Assembly: GCA_009602735.1 (NCBI GenBank)
Contig: WELA01005344.1
Span: forward strand, 16,823 to 51,767
Reading direction: 5' to 3'
DNA: 34,945 bases
From: Mesotaenium endlicherianum
Taxonomy: Eukaryota > Streptophyta > Zygnematophyceae > Zygnematales > Mesotaeniaceae
The notes under the pieces are model-generated. The model saw nothing but the letters and a program-made list of their open reading frames with translations, did not search any database and was not told where the DNA came from. The position numbers and the translations under genes are program-made. Below are positions 19,867 to 30,248 of this stretch, in pieces (within the stretch, counting starts at the first letter, position 1; every line of letters begins with the position of its first letter).

Positions 19867-20390
19867 GGTAAGGCAAGTATTTTTAAAATTTTCTGCTAAG
19901 TCTTAGGATAAGCGGATGGTGAGAGCTGGGTGACGGAGAACGTTGCCCTAAGTGTTGGTCATGGTTGCATGGTGCAAGTTCAGGAGCCCAGGGATGGGTT
20001 AACCCTGGTAAGGCTTGTTACCGACACACGTGCGAAGGTCGATCAACCATGTTTTCCCACAAGTGAGGAGGGTTACCGACACATCAACCAGGTTGAAGAC
20101 ACACATGCTGAAAGGCTACGTACGTGCCGAGGGACCGACACTGTTAGGCACGACATTGGCCTCTATGGCCATTTATATTATTATATATTCAGCTTTATCA
20201 GTCTATATATCAGACTACATTGCCGATAGGTTGCCCGTTTACCGTTATTCTGTCTTGACCAGCCTCGACCAGGCCTCCCCAGCACTCCCCAGGCCTCCCA
20301 AGGCCTCGACCTGCCTCGACCTGCCTCGACCAGGCCTCGACAGCTTCCTGATGGGTTGCTCGTTGACCAGGCCTCAAAAGTGAAACCATG
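19852..20390 (+). repeat. Putative 3' LTR of the methyltransferase retroelement, right end uncertain
   Basis: The stretch starts TG after a purine run. It contains two GTTACCGACACA...ATCAACCA phrases (about 20018 and 20081), TATA-like sequence at about 20175-20210, and a set of imperfect GCCTCGACC repeats at about 20257-20345. The end position is a guess because no matching 5' LTR or target duplication was found. It ends only about 140 bases before the hydrolase ATG, so it may supply that gene's promoter or leader. Confidence 0.45.
20257..20345. repeat. Imperfect GCCTCGACC / CCAGGCCTC repeats
   Basis: Seven or more copies of a 9-12 bp motif, such as CAGCCTCGACC, CAGGCCTCC, CTGCCTCGACC and CAGGCCTCGAC, lie between the TATA-like region and the hydrolase start codon. 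Confidence 0.75.
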
Positions 20391-20529
20391 AAAGAATGTA
20401 CAGTGATTAGAATACCCAAATGAGGAACTTGGAGGTGAATAGTGTGACGTATACAGTGCCTGTTTGTTGATTACTTACATGACATTACTCGCTGAAGGGG
20501 ATTTGCTGACGGGTGCTTGAGTGTTGACC

Positions 20530-23500
20530 ATGGGCATTACCGAGCCTGAGGGTTGGCAAGACGTGAACGCTTCAAGATCACCCTCCACATCTGAATTACT
20601 CTTCTTAGGATCAGGATCTTCAACTGGCGTTCCCACGCCTTCGTGTGTTATCAACCCCACTAACCCACCATGTGCAGTGTGCCATAAGGCCATGACTGGT
20701 TCTCCCAAGCATAATCGGAATTATAGGTACTATGAAGAAGCCACCAAGGTGTCAAATTCTCTGACAATTTAGTGACTCCAGCAAATTGCTTTGCAGGTCG
20801 CTCTATCTTTTATGAAATACTAGTGTGATATGGAGCATGAAATCGTCAGTATGCTGAGCCATGAATTGTAAACTTCTTGGAGCTGTTTGTTTCTCTCTCC
20901 TCTTGAGCTTTGTGCTGACTGGGTGAGAGATGCGGTCGCAGGTGCAATCCATCACTTATGATAGACTATGCTCATGAGGATGGTAGCCGACGATACATTC
21001 AGATCGACGCGGGAAAGTGCTTCAGGGAGCAAGTCTTGCGATGGTTCACACACTTCAGCATCCCCAAAATAGATGCGGTGAGCTCCAGGGTCATCCTACA
21101 CAGCCAATCACAGCTTACATATCGAAGCAGATGCTCATAGTCTATTTGGATGTTTTTGGTTGTTGACAAATCTCGCAGCTTTACTCAGTCACTGGCCACC
21201 TCTCTGCGGTCATGAGGTACACCTCTGAATCAATCCTAAGGTTCTGAAGAGGCGTTATACTCTTCATGAACTTCACGAAGCAGCCATGGGCTCAGCGTAC
21301 GTGCCAAATGCCGAGGCAGCCTCTGCAAGGCTCGCTTCATGCGCACTTGCAACTCTGGGGGCTTGAGCTGAAAGCTTCAAACAGATGACGAATTGAGCTT
21401 ATCAGCCAAAGTCTTTCTTCTCGGAGGTCCGCACTTGCAGCATGTGGTACTCGAGCTGGAGACTATAGGCAGATGATATACAGTGGGTGGCAGAGATTCA
21501 AAAGTGGATGCTTCAGTCGAGTGCTTCTTCTCCGTGGTCTAACTGTCACTTTGACATGCCCTGCGAGTCTTCAATTTTTTACGCAAGTTCTCCGGTTGGT
21601 CGGTTGGTTGGTTGCAGCTCGTGTTGACGCATGAACACGCTGATGCAATCCTAGGGCTTGATGACATCAGGGGGGTGCAATCATCCGGCCCTCCGGGCCC
21701 CCCCTCACCCCTCCCAGTGTTCCTCACTCAGCATTGCATGGACAGGTGGGCCTTGCTCTGTGTTGCCCCCAATCTGCAGCCGGGAGTTGCAGCAGCTAGA
21801 CATGATCAAGCTTAACAATTGGTATTGGGCATGCACTAGTGATTGACGCTATCTATGTATTTAGACACGGTTGTTGTTGGGCACGTTGCTTATCAAGAGC
21901 CACTAGTCAGGTTCTGTACAGGTCGCAGTTCCCCCGCACTGACCTGCAAGGAGAAGAGAAGATGTTTTTGGGGTGTGTACATGGGGATGCGTTTTCATTC
22001 TCTCTTACATTCAAGGCGACTGCTTTGCTTAAAGATGTGATCCTAGTCAACTCGCGGAATCATCCCAGTGCCGTTCCTTTTCACTTGAGGCAGACACGCA
22101 TGGGCTGGAGGTAGGGTGTTGTGGTTGGCAGCTGCAGGGGGGAGAGAAAGCACAGGGACTTGTAGGACAGCTATGTTACTCACAGTATACTATTAGAGCA
22201 GTAAAAGCATAGACACATGCATATATCATAATTAGGTGGACACATTTGTACACAACTCACTGCATCCGCCTATACATGCGCATGCCCTGTAACTATGTGC
22301 CATACCTTACAAGCTTTCGCAGTCTCCTCTGATTGTTTCACGTTCAAGAGAACAATAAGCTAAGCAACAAGCGTTCCTCTTTCAGTACAGGTTCATAACA
22401 TCACGCACTCGTGCTGCAGCAATATTATGAAGATCCCCTGTTGAAAAAGCTACACTAGTGTTTTTCTTCTAACAGTGTGTGATGCCACACGCTCGTGCTG
22501 CAGCATCGCCATGAAGTTTCCCTACCTGCTGCCGAGGGAGAAGGTGGCAGGAGCCGAGTTCCGGCGTGTAGCGCAGATCGACTGGCAGCTCATTGCCGAG
22601 GCCAGCTCCTCTACCTTCTCCGCTGCAGGCCTGGATATGACCCCCCTTCCCGTAGGTGCTTGTCCTACCCTTCCCTAATCCCCCCCCCCTCCCCCACGCC
22701 CCCGCCCCTGCCCCTGCCCCTGCCCCCATTCGAGCCCCCGTCCTTTTTGCCCCCGCTCCCATTTGAGCCCCCGTCCTTCTCAAGCCCCCTGATGAAGCTC
22801 TGGGTTGTCAGTTCTTCGCTGCTGCTGGTGTGTCGGCCGGGCTAGAATTACTGAAGTGGGCGTAGGATGAGGGTTCCGAACTAGGTCTGGCGCTTCGAGT
22901 GCCTTGTCTCATTTCTCTTGCTGCTGTCGATCTGGCCCGCTGTCCTCTTGTCAAACTTGTTGTGGTGTGGGTATCAGTTTGGGTTCCGGGTGTCAGGTAA
23001 ATATTGCTGCAACATCAGCCCCTGATATTCCCTCTACAGCTCTATTGAGTTCAATTCTGAAGTGAGTAGCAACTATATGATACATGTGGTTCTTTGTGTG
23101 TACCTTGTATCATAATGCTGGTAACTTGTATTCATTCTTGACGCCGATAACACATATTCATTCTCCGCTTGTCTTCCCTCTTCTCCTCTCCCTCGCCCTC
23201 TCCGTCGCTCCCTCCTTCTCACTCTCTCTCCCTCTCTCTCTCCCCCTCCCCCTACCTCCTCATTCACTCTCTCCCTCCCCCTCTGCCTATCTTTCTTTTT
23301 ACTTCTCCCCTCCCTCTTTCTCTCCTCCTTTCACTTCTCCTCTCGCCCTTCCTCTCCTCCTTCTTCCTTCTCTCTCTCCCTCTCTCTCTCCCTCTCTGCC
23401 TATCTGTGTGTCTAAGCGCTTGCCCGTCTGATCATCGCTCTGTCTGGATCTGCCTGTGCTTCATTGTGGTGACTGCCAGTGCTCGCGTACAGCCCCAGCC

Positions 23501-25223
23501 CCCTTGTTTCTCTTCAAAAAAATTTCCGGTTGTATTCTGCTTACTCAGTTCATATCGCTGGACCCTGCACGTCCAACAAGAACATGTCGTACCTGTCGTG
23601 CGCGTGCGTTGCACGCACATGTATTCTTATTCTGGCATGCTGGTCGGCTGACTGGCATGCGCGGGCTGACTGGCACCCGATACCGGAAACCCTAACCCCG
23701 AAATCTTTAATCTAAACTCTAAAACCTGTGTGCAGGTGATGCACGGTGAGGATTACATCTCGCTGGGCTTCCTGTTCGGCAAGCGGGAGTGCGTGGCGTA
23801 CGTCTCCGACGTGTCGCGAATCCCCCCCGAGGTTGAGCAATGTATGTGCGTGAGGGCGCCAGCTGGCCCTGCCCTGCCGCCCACCTGGTTTACCCAGCCC
23901 ACCTAGCCTGAGTGCTCATTTTTTTCCGTGGGCTCTGCCAGTGGTTGTGCGTACAGAACCTCTGCACCAGAACAGATCTAAGGTCTGGACGTGGGCAGAG
24001 ACTCTTGCTGGTATTTGCTGTGTGTGTCTGTGTGTAGATCTGTGTATGCAGGCTTGTGATGCCTGCCCCTTGCGCATGCATGGATGTGCGCATGCACGTG
24101 CGTGTGCGTGTGCGTGTGCGTGTGTATATGGGCCTATGGTATCTGAGCCTTTAACAGGGCCCCCTTGAGCAGGAGCGTGTACCGGTGGATCTGGAGTGTG
24201 GTGGGGATGTAGCATTAAGGACTCTCTCTTCCTATTTGTAGCTCATACTCATTTTCTAAAATTTTACATTTGCAGCACTTCGGTGTATTATATTACGCTA
24301 CCATAGACACTCATCTGGGTGTGTGTGTGTGTGCACGCATCCATCTGTGTGTGTGTGTGTGTATGTGTGTGTGTGTGTGTATGTGTGTGCGCGCGCGCGC
24401 ATCTATCTGTTTGCTTTGTGTGTGTGTGTGTGTGTGTGCGTGTGTTGAGATGTACTGGCAGTGATATCAGTGGAGGGGCGGGGGGCTGTGGACCTGCTCA
24501 TCCTGGACTCCCTCTATAAGGTGAGGCACTCCGACCTTCTCTATGTCCCACTGGGGTTCTGCTTCAGGCAAGGCTTTTTGGGTTTCGAAAACCACAGTTC
24601 ATAGGTTTCAGTGCTGGGGCTGTTTGTGTGGCATCGGGAGTGAAGATTGTACAGTCCCAATGACGAGTGGGACGCGGTGTCACTGGTGACGGCAAAGCGT
24701 CAGAGAATGTGTTGCACTAGGGCACTGCAGCCCTCAGCTTCTTACAAGTAGGTGTATATCATCACAAGATTCTCACTCCAATCAGGCTCCTTAGATGTCT
24801 CACTTGTGCTGCTGGTGCTGGTGCCTCTGCTGCCACTGCTGCCGGGGTCTGTGCCGCCGCCGCCGCCGCCGCTGCTGCTGCTGCTGGTGCCCTGCCGCGG
24901 CCATTGCTGGTGCCTGTGCCACTACTGCTGCTGGGTCTTGTTCCGCCGCCGCTGCTGCTGCTGAAAGCGCAGGGGGCCCGACACAACACCCACATATGCT
25001 TTGCTGAGGTGAGTTTGCTCAGCCTGTTTCTGTTTCTCCACGCACTTGTGAGCATCCTCGCCGTGTCGCTCTCTGTGCTATGGACTCGCACATGCTCATG
25101 CTCGTCTTTTTCGAATGCGCGTGTGTGTGTGTGTGTGTGCGTGTGTGCTGTTTGTATGCCTGTGTTTGTCTCTGGTGCATGCATATGACTGCATGCATGT
25201 GCGTGTGTGTGTGTCTGCGTGTG

Positions 25224-25255
<32 letters not shown>

Positions 25256-27004
25256 TGTGTGTGCGTGCGTGTGTGTGCGTGTGTGTGTATGTGTGTGTGC
25301 CTGCGTGCGCGTGTGCGTGTGTGTGTTCACGCGTGCCTCGCGTACACCTCACTGTAATGGCCCCACTCCACTCATTTTTCACTTCCCTATCTACGAAGAG
25401 GCCAGACAAAATGATGCAGCAACAAAGTACGGTCGCTCCATTGTTTATCTGTCGTTGTTCTCTCAAGCAGCTGGAGGCACCCGCAGTTTCTCCCCCAGCA
25501 GATGGTGTACCCAGGGGGCCTTACGCCATTTCTGAAACTTTGGGCTACCAAAGTAGTACTCGGAGAAAGGATGTGTACAAGGGTACACGACAGAAACAGA
25601 TGGGTGTAAGAGCGTTTGCATGTGCATGTGTATCTGCACGGTGCATGTTACTATTGGCGGCCATGCGTGCCCGGCGTGTGCTTGGAGGTGAAGAAGGGCC
25701 GCAGGCCTACCTTCCCGTGCGTGATGAAGTCGTCCTTCCTGGTGTTGCTTCTCCTTATGGCCTGGAAAGATGAAGTGGCGGCTTGCCTCAAGCCTACTCT
25801 CACATGTGTCATGAAGTTGTCCTCGGGCGCCACTTGGCGTCTCCCTAGAGCCCGGCGGCAATCCGGCATCGCATGTGTGCATGAGTCATCCTCGGGCGTT
25901 GCTTTGGCTCTCCTCGGATAATTCGGCGGCTGCGGCCCGAGCCTACCCTCTGTGACTCGCATGTGTGCTGACGTCACCCTGGGGTGTGTTGCTTCTCCTC
26001 CCAGAGCCTGGAGATAATCCGGCGGCTGCGGCCCAAGCGAGCGTACCTGATTGGGATGACCCACGAGTTTGACCACGAGGAGACCAGCGAGGAGCTCCGG
26101 GCGTGGTCGGAAAAGTGAGTGCCACCTGGCGCCGCTTCCGTCTCTTGTCCTCTGATTCTCGTGTGGCTTTTCTCCTGGGTTGCTACACTGAGAGTGGAGC
26201 TTATGAAATCGTGTCGATGTGTGATGGTGTAACCGGTGTGAGTATCATGTATGTACTAACACGATCGTGTAATTACCTGATGATGCCCTTGCCAATCTTT
26301 AGCATTTAGGTATCTTCATTAATGTATAGGGATGTATACTTGTAAAGGTTTGTTCTTTGCGGTGTTGCCTCAAGTGGCGGTTTGTCTGTCAAGCTTGAGC
26401 TGCTCGTTCCATCTGTCAGAATATGTTACATCCTCTGGGAGCCATGCCACTCTGACTTGCAGTTTTGGGTTTAGATTTAGGGGGTTACTTGGGGTTCATC
26501 CTATACCCGCTTGTTCTTGTTTTAAGGCCTGCTGTCTGGAATATCCAACTGACATGTGGCGGAGCCCGAGGACGTCGTTAGCATCTTGTGTGGGACAGGG
26601 AGAGACGTACACGCGTGAGTGCGTTGCTTTCGAAGTGCAATGCTTAGCATGCGAGGCGCGCTTGCATACATATGCTGTCTTCACGGTTTCTGGGTTGCTT
26701 GCTCACAATGCAGCCATTAATTATTTGATTAGTTAGGAGCTTCTCCTGCATCCCTCCCACTTTGCCATCACTTCCTATTCACATAACAAAAGAAGCAAAT
26801 CATGAATATTTATCAATTAGCCTGTTGCTTTCCTGCTTGTTTCACGTGGGGACTGCGACATGCTTGTGTGTGTGTGTGTGTGTGTTTGCATAACGTGCAA
26901 GTTTCTTCTCATTTCTTCTGTCCTCGTCCTCCTACTTGCGATTCAGGGAAGGCATCAATGTGCAGCTGTCATATGACGGCCTTAGGGTTCCGGTGGATCT
27001 TTAA
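20530..27004 (+). CDS. Metallo-beta-lactamase-fold hydrolase, complete nine-exon gene
   Basis: Exons are 20530-20726, 20942-21077, 21618-21745, 22504-22651, 23736-23841, 24462-24520, 24973-25008, 26005-26114 and 26947-27004. All introns are GT-AG, phases match at every joint, and the total is 978 bases (325 residues plus TAA). A TGA at 20518 makes the ATG at 20530 the first in frame. Motifs: [11 protein letters not shown] (25-35), [13 protein letters not shown] with metal ligands His116, His118 and Asp120, PVMHGEDY (His206), YVSDVSRIP (Asp228), LLILDSLY, and MTHEFDHEE (His290). This matches the plant and fungal family annotated as putative hydrolase, related to PhnP and RNase Z folds; the substrate is unknown. 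For exon 6 an acceptor 9 bases downstream is also in frame; 24462 is preferred because it keeps LIS before the acidic loop. Introns carry dense simple repeats. Confidence 0.94.
21746..22503 (+). other. Hydrolase intron 3, with a decayed copy of the exon 4 acceptor
   Basis: Positions about 22400-22442 (CACGCACTCGTGCTGCAGCA then ATTATGAAGATCCCCTG) resemble the real acceptor and exon 4 start at about 22487-22526 (CACACGCTCGTGCTGCAGCA then CGCCATGAAGTTTCCCT). The offset is about 84 bases. Confidence 0.75.
22652..23735 (+). repeat. Hydrolase intron 4 with C-rich and CT-rich low-complexity tracts
   Basis: A CCCCTGCCC/CCCCGTCC tract lies at about 22680-22790 and a long CT-rich stretch (CTCTCCCTC, CTCCTT units) at about 23160-23410. 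An inexact duplication of GGCTGACTGGCA lies at about 23645-23675. Long frames here are Ser/Pro/Leu-rich artefacts. Confidence 0.8.
24072..24446 (+). repeat. GT/GC simple repeats in hydrolase intron 5
   Basis: Alternating GTGTGTGCGC-type runs lie at about 24090-24127 and 24318-24446, the second ending just upstream of the exon 6 acceptor. Confidence 0.85.
24795..24965 (+). repeat. CNG trinucleotide repeats before hydrolase exon 7
   Basis: Interrupted CTG, GCC and CCG triplets (for example GCCGCCGCCGCCGCCGCTGCTGCTGCTG-like runs) reach to within about 10 bases of the exon 7 acceptor at 24972. Confidence 0.85.
25112..25336 (+). repeat. GT/GC simple repeat in hydrolase intron 7
   Basis: A long GTGTGTGCGTG tract similar to those in MON2 intron 3 and hydrolase intron 5. 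Confidence 0.88.
25700..26044 (+). repeat. Four decayed ~70-95 bp tandem copies spanning the exon 8 splice acceptor
   Basis: The repeated order is AGCCTACC, CATGTGTG, TGA-GTC, TCCTCGGG, TTGCTTCTCC, GGATAATCCGGCGGCTGCGGCC. Copies begin at about 25705, 25790, 25868 and 25938. The last holds the functional acceptor (AG at 26003-26004) and the first 35 or so bases of exon 8. Confidence 0.78.
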
Positions 27005-28051
27005 ATTAGCTGCAACTTGAGCACAGGCTCTCTACAGTGAGCTGCGGTGTATTCTTTTCTCAGAGCAGGAAGACCTGCTTGGACTGGTGGTTGATCAAGA
27101 GCTCCAATAAATAACTGTCAAAACTGACACCCTTTGGCATACGACTAGGAACATTTGAGAAACACTATTCCATGGTTTTCAGAAGTTACATAGGATATCG
27201 TGAAATTATCTCTATTTGATGAAACAGAGGGCAACTCAAGACTTGATTTGGCATAATGGAGTGGGTGGGGGCCTAGTACTATGTGGTTCTGATCTTTTTA
27301 ACCTCTTGACTTGTAGTTGCGTGGTATGCAAGCAGAGGCTTACCCTCCTTGGCCACACCTTCTAGTGCGTCTCTTTCTTCAGCTTTGGGCAGCATTGTAT
27401 CTATAATGTGTAGATATGTCACTGTACGGTGATTAGAGTGTGCTCTGGCGCCTTAAAAGCAGGCCGTGAGGTACACAACAGAAGGCTGGTCCCAGATGTT
27501 CCACTATTTCCGGGGTGTTACGAGGCTTTGATGATACGAATTCTGCAGCCTGCTCTACGGCTTTCAGATAACATAACTTTCCCTTTCCATGCAATTGCTG
27601 CATGCCCTTCAGTGAGGATGTTTTTTGAGTACACTGCACTACTGCGTCATAGTGTCACATGTGCGGGACAGTGTCAGACTAGCTTAAAACTACTGGCTGA
27701 ATTTGGATGAAAAAGTTTCTCTCATTGACCATGCATCCCGGCATTGCTCCTCTAGCTCAAGGTTTAAAGAACAACATGCACAAGAGCACTGTGTAAAATA
27801 GAAGGTATAAAATCTCCAGACTTTTGATTTCCGAAAGGTCAATAATTATCGTACAAGATGACCTACTCGATTGTAGAGAGCATGCCAGCTCACTGCACTA
27901 TGGAAAACTGGAAGGCAACCCGCATAAGGTGCCTCATACTATCACCTCCTTCCTGCAAAAGCCCCTACATAAGAATATGTACAAGTGGCTGGAATAAATA
28001 AATGGCAGTAGTTTACACTTGCCCCTGATTATCTACTCAAAGCCCAACACC
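27005..28051. other. Hydrolase 3' flank and intergenic DNA, no gene seen
   Basis: This is unique-looking non-coding sequence between the convergent ends of the hydrolase and LEA genes. The first hundred bases should be hydrolase 3' UTR. Short frames such as one at 27429-27710 show no domain-like pattern. Confidence 0.6.
27106..27111 (+). terminator. Candidate poly(A) signal AATAAA of the hydrolase gene
   Basis: AATAAA lies about 100 bases after the hydrolase stop codon at 27002-27004. Position fits, but the usage is not demonstrated, and some green algae use other signals. Confidence 0.5.
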
Positions 28052-29249
28052 TTACTGGAAGCCCAACTTCTCCTTCACGGTCTGGGCTGCGCCCTTGATG
28101 TTGTCACCCGCTTGCTGCACGTCAGAAACACCCATGTTCGTGCTCAGCCTAAGGAAGTGAGCCCAGCTGAACTATTGCCTTGATTGACAAGAAGTAGCAA
28201 AGGTGAAAGTGAGCCCGTACAAGTCTCACGTGTTGGGGACAATGGAGTGCTGTGTGTGAATAAGGAGCCCAACCGTCGACACAGATGCATAAACCGCACA
28301 TAGTTGCCTCTTTACACAGGCCCCAAGTGCAGTTTTGCTGAAAATGAAGATAGCTAGGGGCACCTCATATCACAGCCACTGCTTGATAGATATGACAATG
28401 CACTCCTTCGATCATTGAAATCTTGCACAAACTCATACTCCGTTTGACCACCCGATCACTACACATATTGCAGAGGTGCGAAACTGCTGTCAGAGTTGTA
28501 AAGCTTGCAGAAGAGCACCACCCATTGTACATTCAAGCTCTCCTACAGCCCCCTAACATCCTTCCTTGAGGCCTACAATTCTCCAAACCACAGTGTTATA
28601 CAGCCAGTGCCTTAGAATACTACATACATTACTGATAAATGACCTGTCCACAGAGGCTTGTCCAAGTAACAACAAAGATGTCCCCACCAGTTATTGAGAA
28701 TGCGAGAGATGTATACCTGTGCAGCACTCTTGGTGTTGTCCCCAGCTGCCTGAGCTGTCTCCTTGGTCTTCTGAGCGGCATCTCCAGCCTTGTCCTGGGC
28801 CCACTGGCCGGTGCTCTGGGCCTGGCCCTTGGCGTCCCCAGCCTTGTCCTGGGCCCACGACCCCGTGTTCTGGGCGCCGTCCTTGGCCTTGTCGTAAGCC
28901 TCGCCAGCCCCCTGCTTGGTCTGCTCAGCAGCGTTGCCGGCCTTCCTCTCTGTCGTGTGAGCTGCGTCACGGGCCTGGTCGCCGAAGTTCTGCAAGTTAA
29001 TGACACGAGACTGGGTGTTAGACAAGCGACGAGACGGAGACCTTGTCCTGCGGTAGGATACACCTCCGACTTGTGGTCCTACATCCATTAAGGCAAGTGT
29101 GAAGCTCATGCAACAAAAAACAACTCAGGATTTTAACCAATACCAGCTGTCTAGATACAACCAACCCACTGAACTACGTAATCTACGAAGACACATTTCT
29201 GAAGCAGGAAGATAAGAGCTTCTCTTTCACGAACCTGGTTGGAGGCCAT
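28052..29249 (-). CDS. Small LEA-like hydrophilic stress protein, three exons
   Basis: Exon 1 is 29235-29249 (MASNQ), exon 2 is 28717-28989 (91 codons) and exon 3 is 28052-28114 (20 codons plus TAA). Introns are GT-AG and all phases are 0, giving 116 residues. The protein is almost free of hydrophobic residues and rich in Ala, Lys, Asp, Gln and Gly. It contains group-3 LEA type amphipathic repeats: AAEQTKQGAGEAYDKAKDG, and two copies of WAQDKAGDA (SWAQDKAGDAKGQAQ and QWAQDKAGDAAQKTK), then QAGDNIKGAAQTVKEKLGF. Such proteins are unfolded in solution and become helical on drying, protecting membranes and enzymes. No targeting signal is seen, so cytosolic location is likely. Exon 2 is GC-rich compared with its flanks. 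A family label beyond LEA/CsbD-like is not secure. Confidence 0.87.
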
Positions 29250-29382
29250 ACTGATGTCTTCGGAAGTCTTGCTTGAAGATGCTCGAGTCTCGAGTTAAAA
29301 TTCGTCTGGAGAGCTAAGTAGCAATTTGTCTGGTGAATAGATAGATATGTCGAGCGGTACTTACACTGAGTGCGAAGGTCAC

Positions 29383-29390
29383 TATATATA
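29383..29390 (-). promoter_or_regulatory. Probable TATA box of the LEA gene
   Basis: The minus strand reads TATATATA about 135 bases upstream of the ATG at 29249. Further upstream (29439-29465) three GGAA blocks spaced about 10 bases apart (GGAAGGGCTGGAATCTGACTGG plus AAC) recall a heat-shock-type element, but this is weak. Confidence 0.6.
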
Positions 29391-30248
29391 CGAGTGGAGC
29401 CCCTGCTCTATTTGCCCCATTACACGAAGCTAGAGCATGCTGGAAGGGCTGGAATCTGACTGGAACAACAGGGTCTGTGACGTTCGGAACTTCGGAGGCT
29501 TGCTCCCAAGCTGCACTACATCGTGAGCCAGCTATGTGTCAGTTGCACAAGTCACCACCCCTGCTTCACTTCGCCATTAAGCGCCACCTGTGTCATACTT
29601 TTCACTGCAGAGGAGTGTAGAGTTGTAGAACTGCTGTCGAGTGCTGTCGAGCACTGTCGAGCACTGTCGAGTGCTGAAATCAAGCTTGCCTGATCCGGTA
29701 ATGCGGGTTCATCAGGCCCGGTGACTTCGGCTTGGGTAGCCAGCGCGATGTAGCAACATGTAGTGACATGCAGCAACGTTTAACGGCGCTGGGCCGATGG
29801 CCTAACAGGGTTGACGATCGAAGAACGGGCCATTGGCACTGGTGTCAACATTTGTCATTGTCGACCTTCAAGACTTGGGACTTCGAGGCACTTTAAGGCG
29901 CCCGAATCACGACAGTCCAACACGGTTCAGCGCTGCCAACAGGGTCCGACTTCTCTTCAAGTTCATCAGCGACGTCAGCACAAATCGTGACCTAGCTGTC
30001 GGGCCCACGGGCTGATAACTCCCTATGAAATTCGGGCGCCCATTGTGACACTTTTCCAATTGCGCCAAAAATCAATGTTTTTTTAATTTTGTCTCTGGAG
30101 ATTGGGCAAAAAAATCAATGAAACTGGGATCTTTGCGCACGACTTGCAATTTGGGCGAAAGAAATAAATGAAACTGAAAAATTTGCGACAGCTACCCCCC
30201 CATGGTCGGGCCACTAGCTGGTGAACCAAACAGCAAAGATGGCTCTAA
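29391..30248. other. LEA upstream region and intergenic DNA, no gene seen
   Basis: It contains a short tandem repeat at 29631-29676, an inverted repeat GGCGCCCGAAT / ATTCGGGCGCC (near 29898 and 30027), and two similar phrases around 30106-30185 (ATCAATGAAACTG and AAATAAATGAAACTG). Confidence 0.6.
29631..29676. repeat. Five tandem 10-bp units (CTGTCGAGCA type)
   Basis: CTGCTGTCGA, GTGCTGTCGA, GCACTGTCGA twice, then GTGCTG. Confidence 0.85.

Larger units (their letters stand above)
4534..20390 (+). mobile_element. Decayed Ty3/gypsy-type retrotransposon carrying a DNA methyltransferase and a PHD finger
   Basis: One plus-strand element reads gag-like (4534-5359), protease (5361-5909), C5-cytosine methyltransferase (5910-6749 and 7472-7800), spacer (7801-9850), reverse transcriptase and RNase H (9851-11600), integrase (11601-12295 and 19240-19608), PHD finger (about 19609-19800), polypurine tract (19841-19851) and a putative 3' LTR from 19852. 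RT-RNaseH before integrase marks Ty3/gypsy order. It is dead: at least five frame breaks and more than ten in-frame stops are visible, and two younger LTR insertions interrupt it (6750-7471 and 12296-19239). Without them it would be about 8 kb. The 5' LTR and the exact outer ends were not found. Methyltransferase-bearing retrotransposons have been reported, as I recall, in the charophyte Klebsormidium and the dinoflagellate Symbiodinium; whether this is the same family is unknown. Confidence 0.88.

Noticed and set aside
23084..23651. Ser/Pro/Leu-rich open frames in the CT-rich tract
   Set aside because: Low-complexity sequence inside hydrolase intron 4, with no codon pattern.
24762..25535. 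Long His/Thr-rich minus-strand and Cys/Val-rich plus-strand frames
   Set aside because: They arise from GT and CNG repeats in hydrolase introns 6 and 7.
28639..29091. Plus-strand 150-codon frame over the LEA exon
   Set aside because: It is the antisense shadow of GC-rich LEA exon 2, which has clean splice sites and family repeats on the minus strand.
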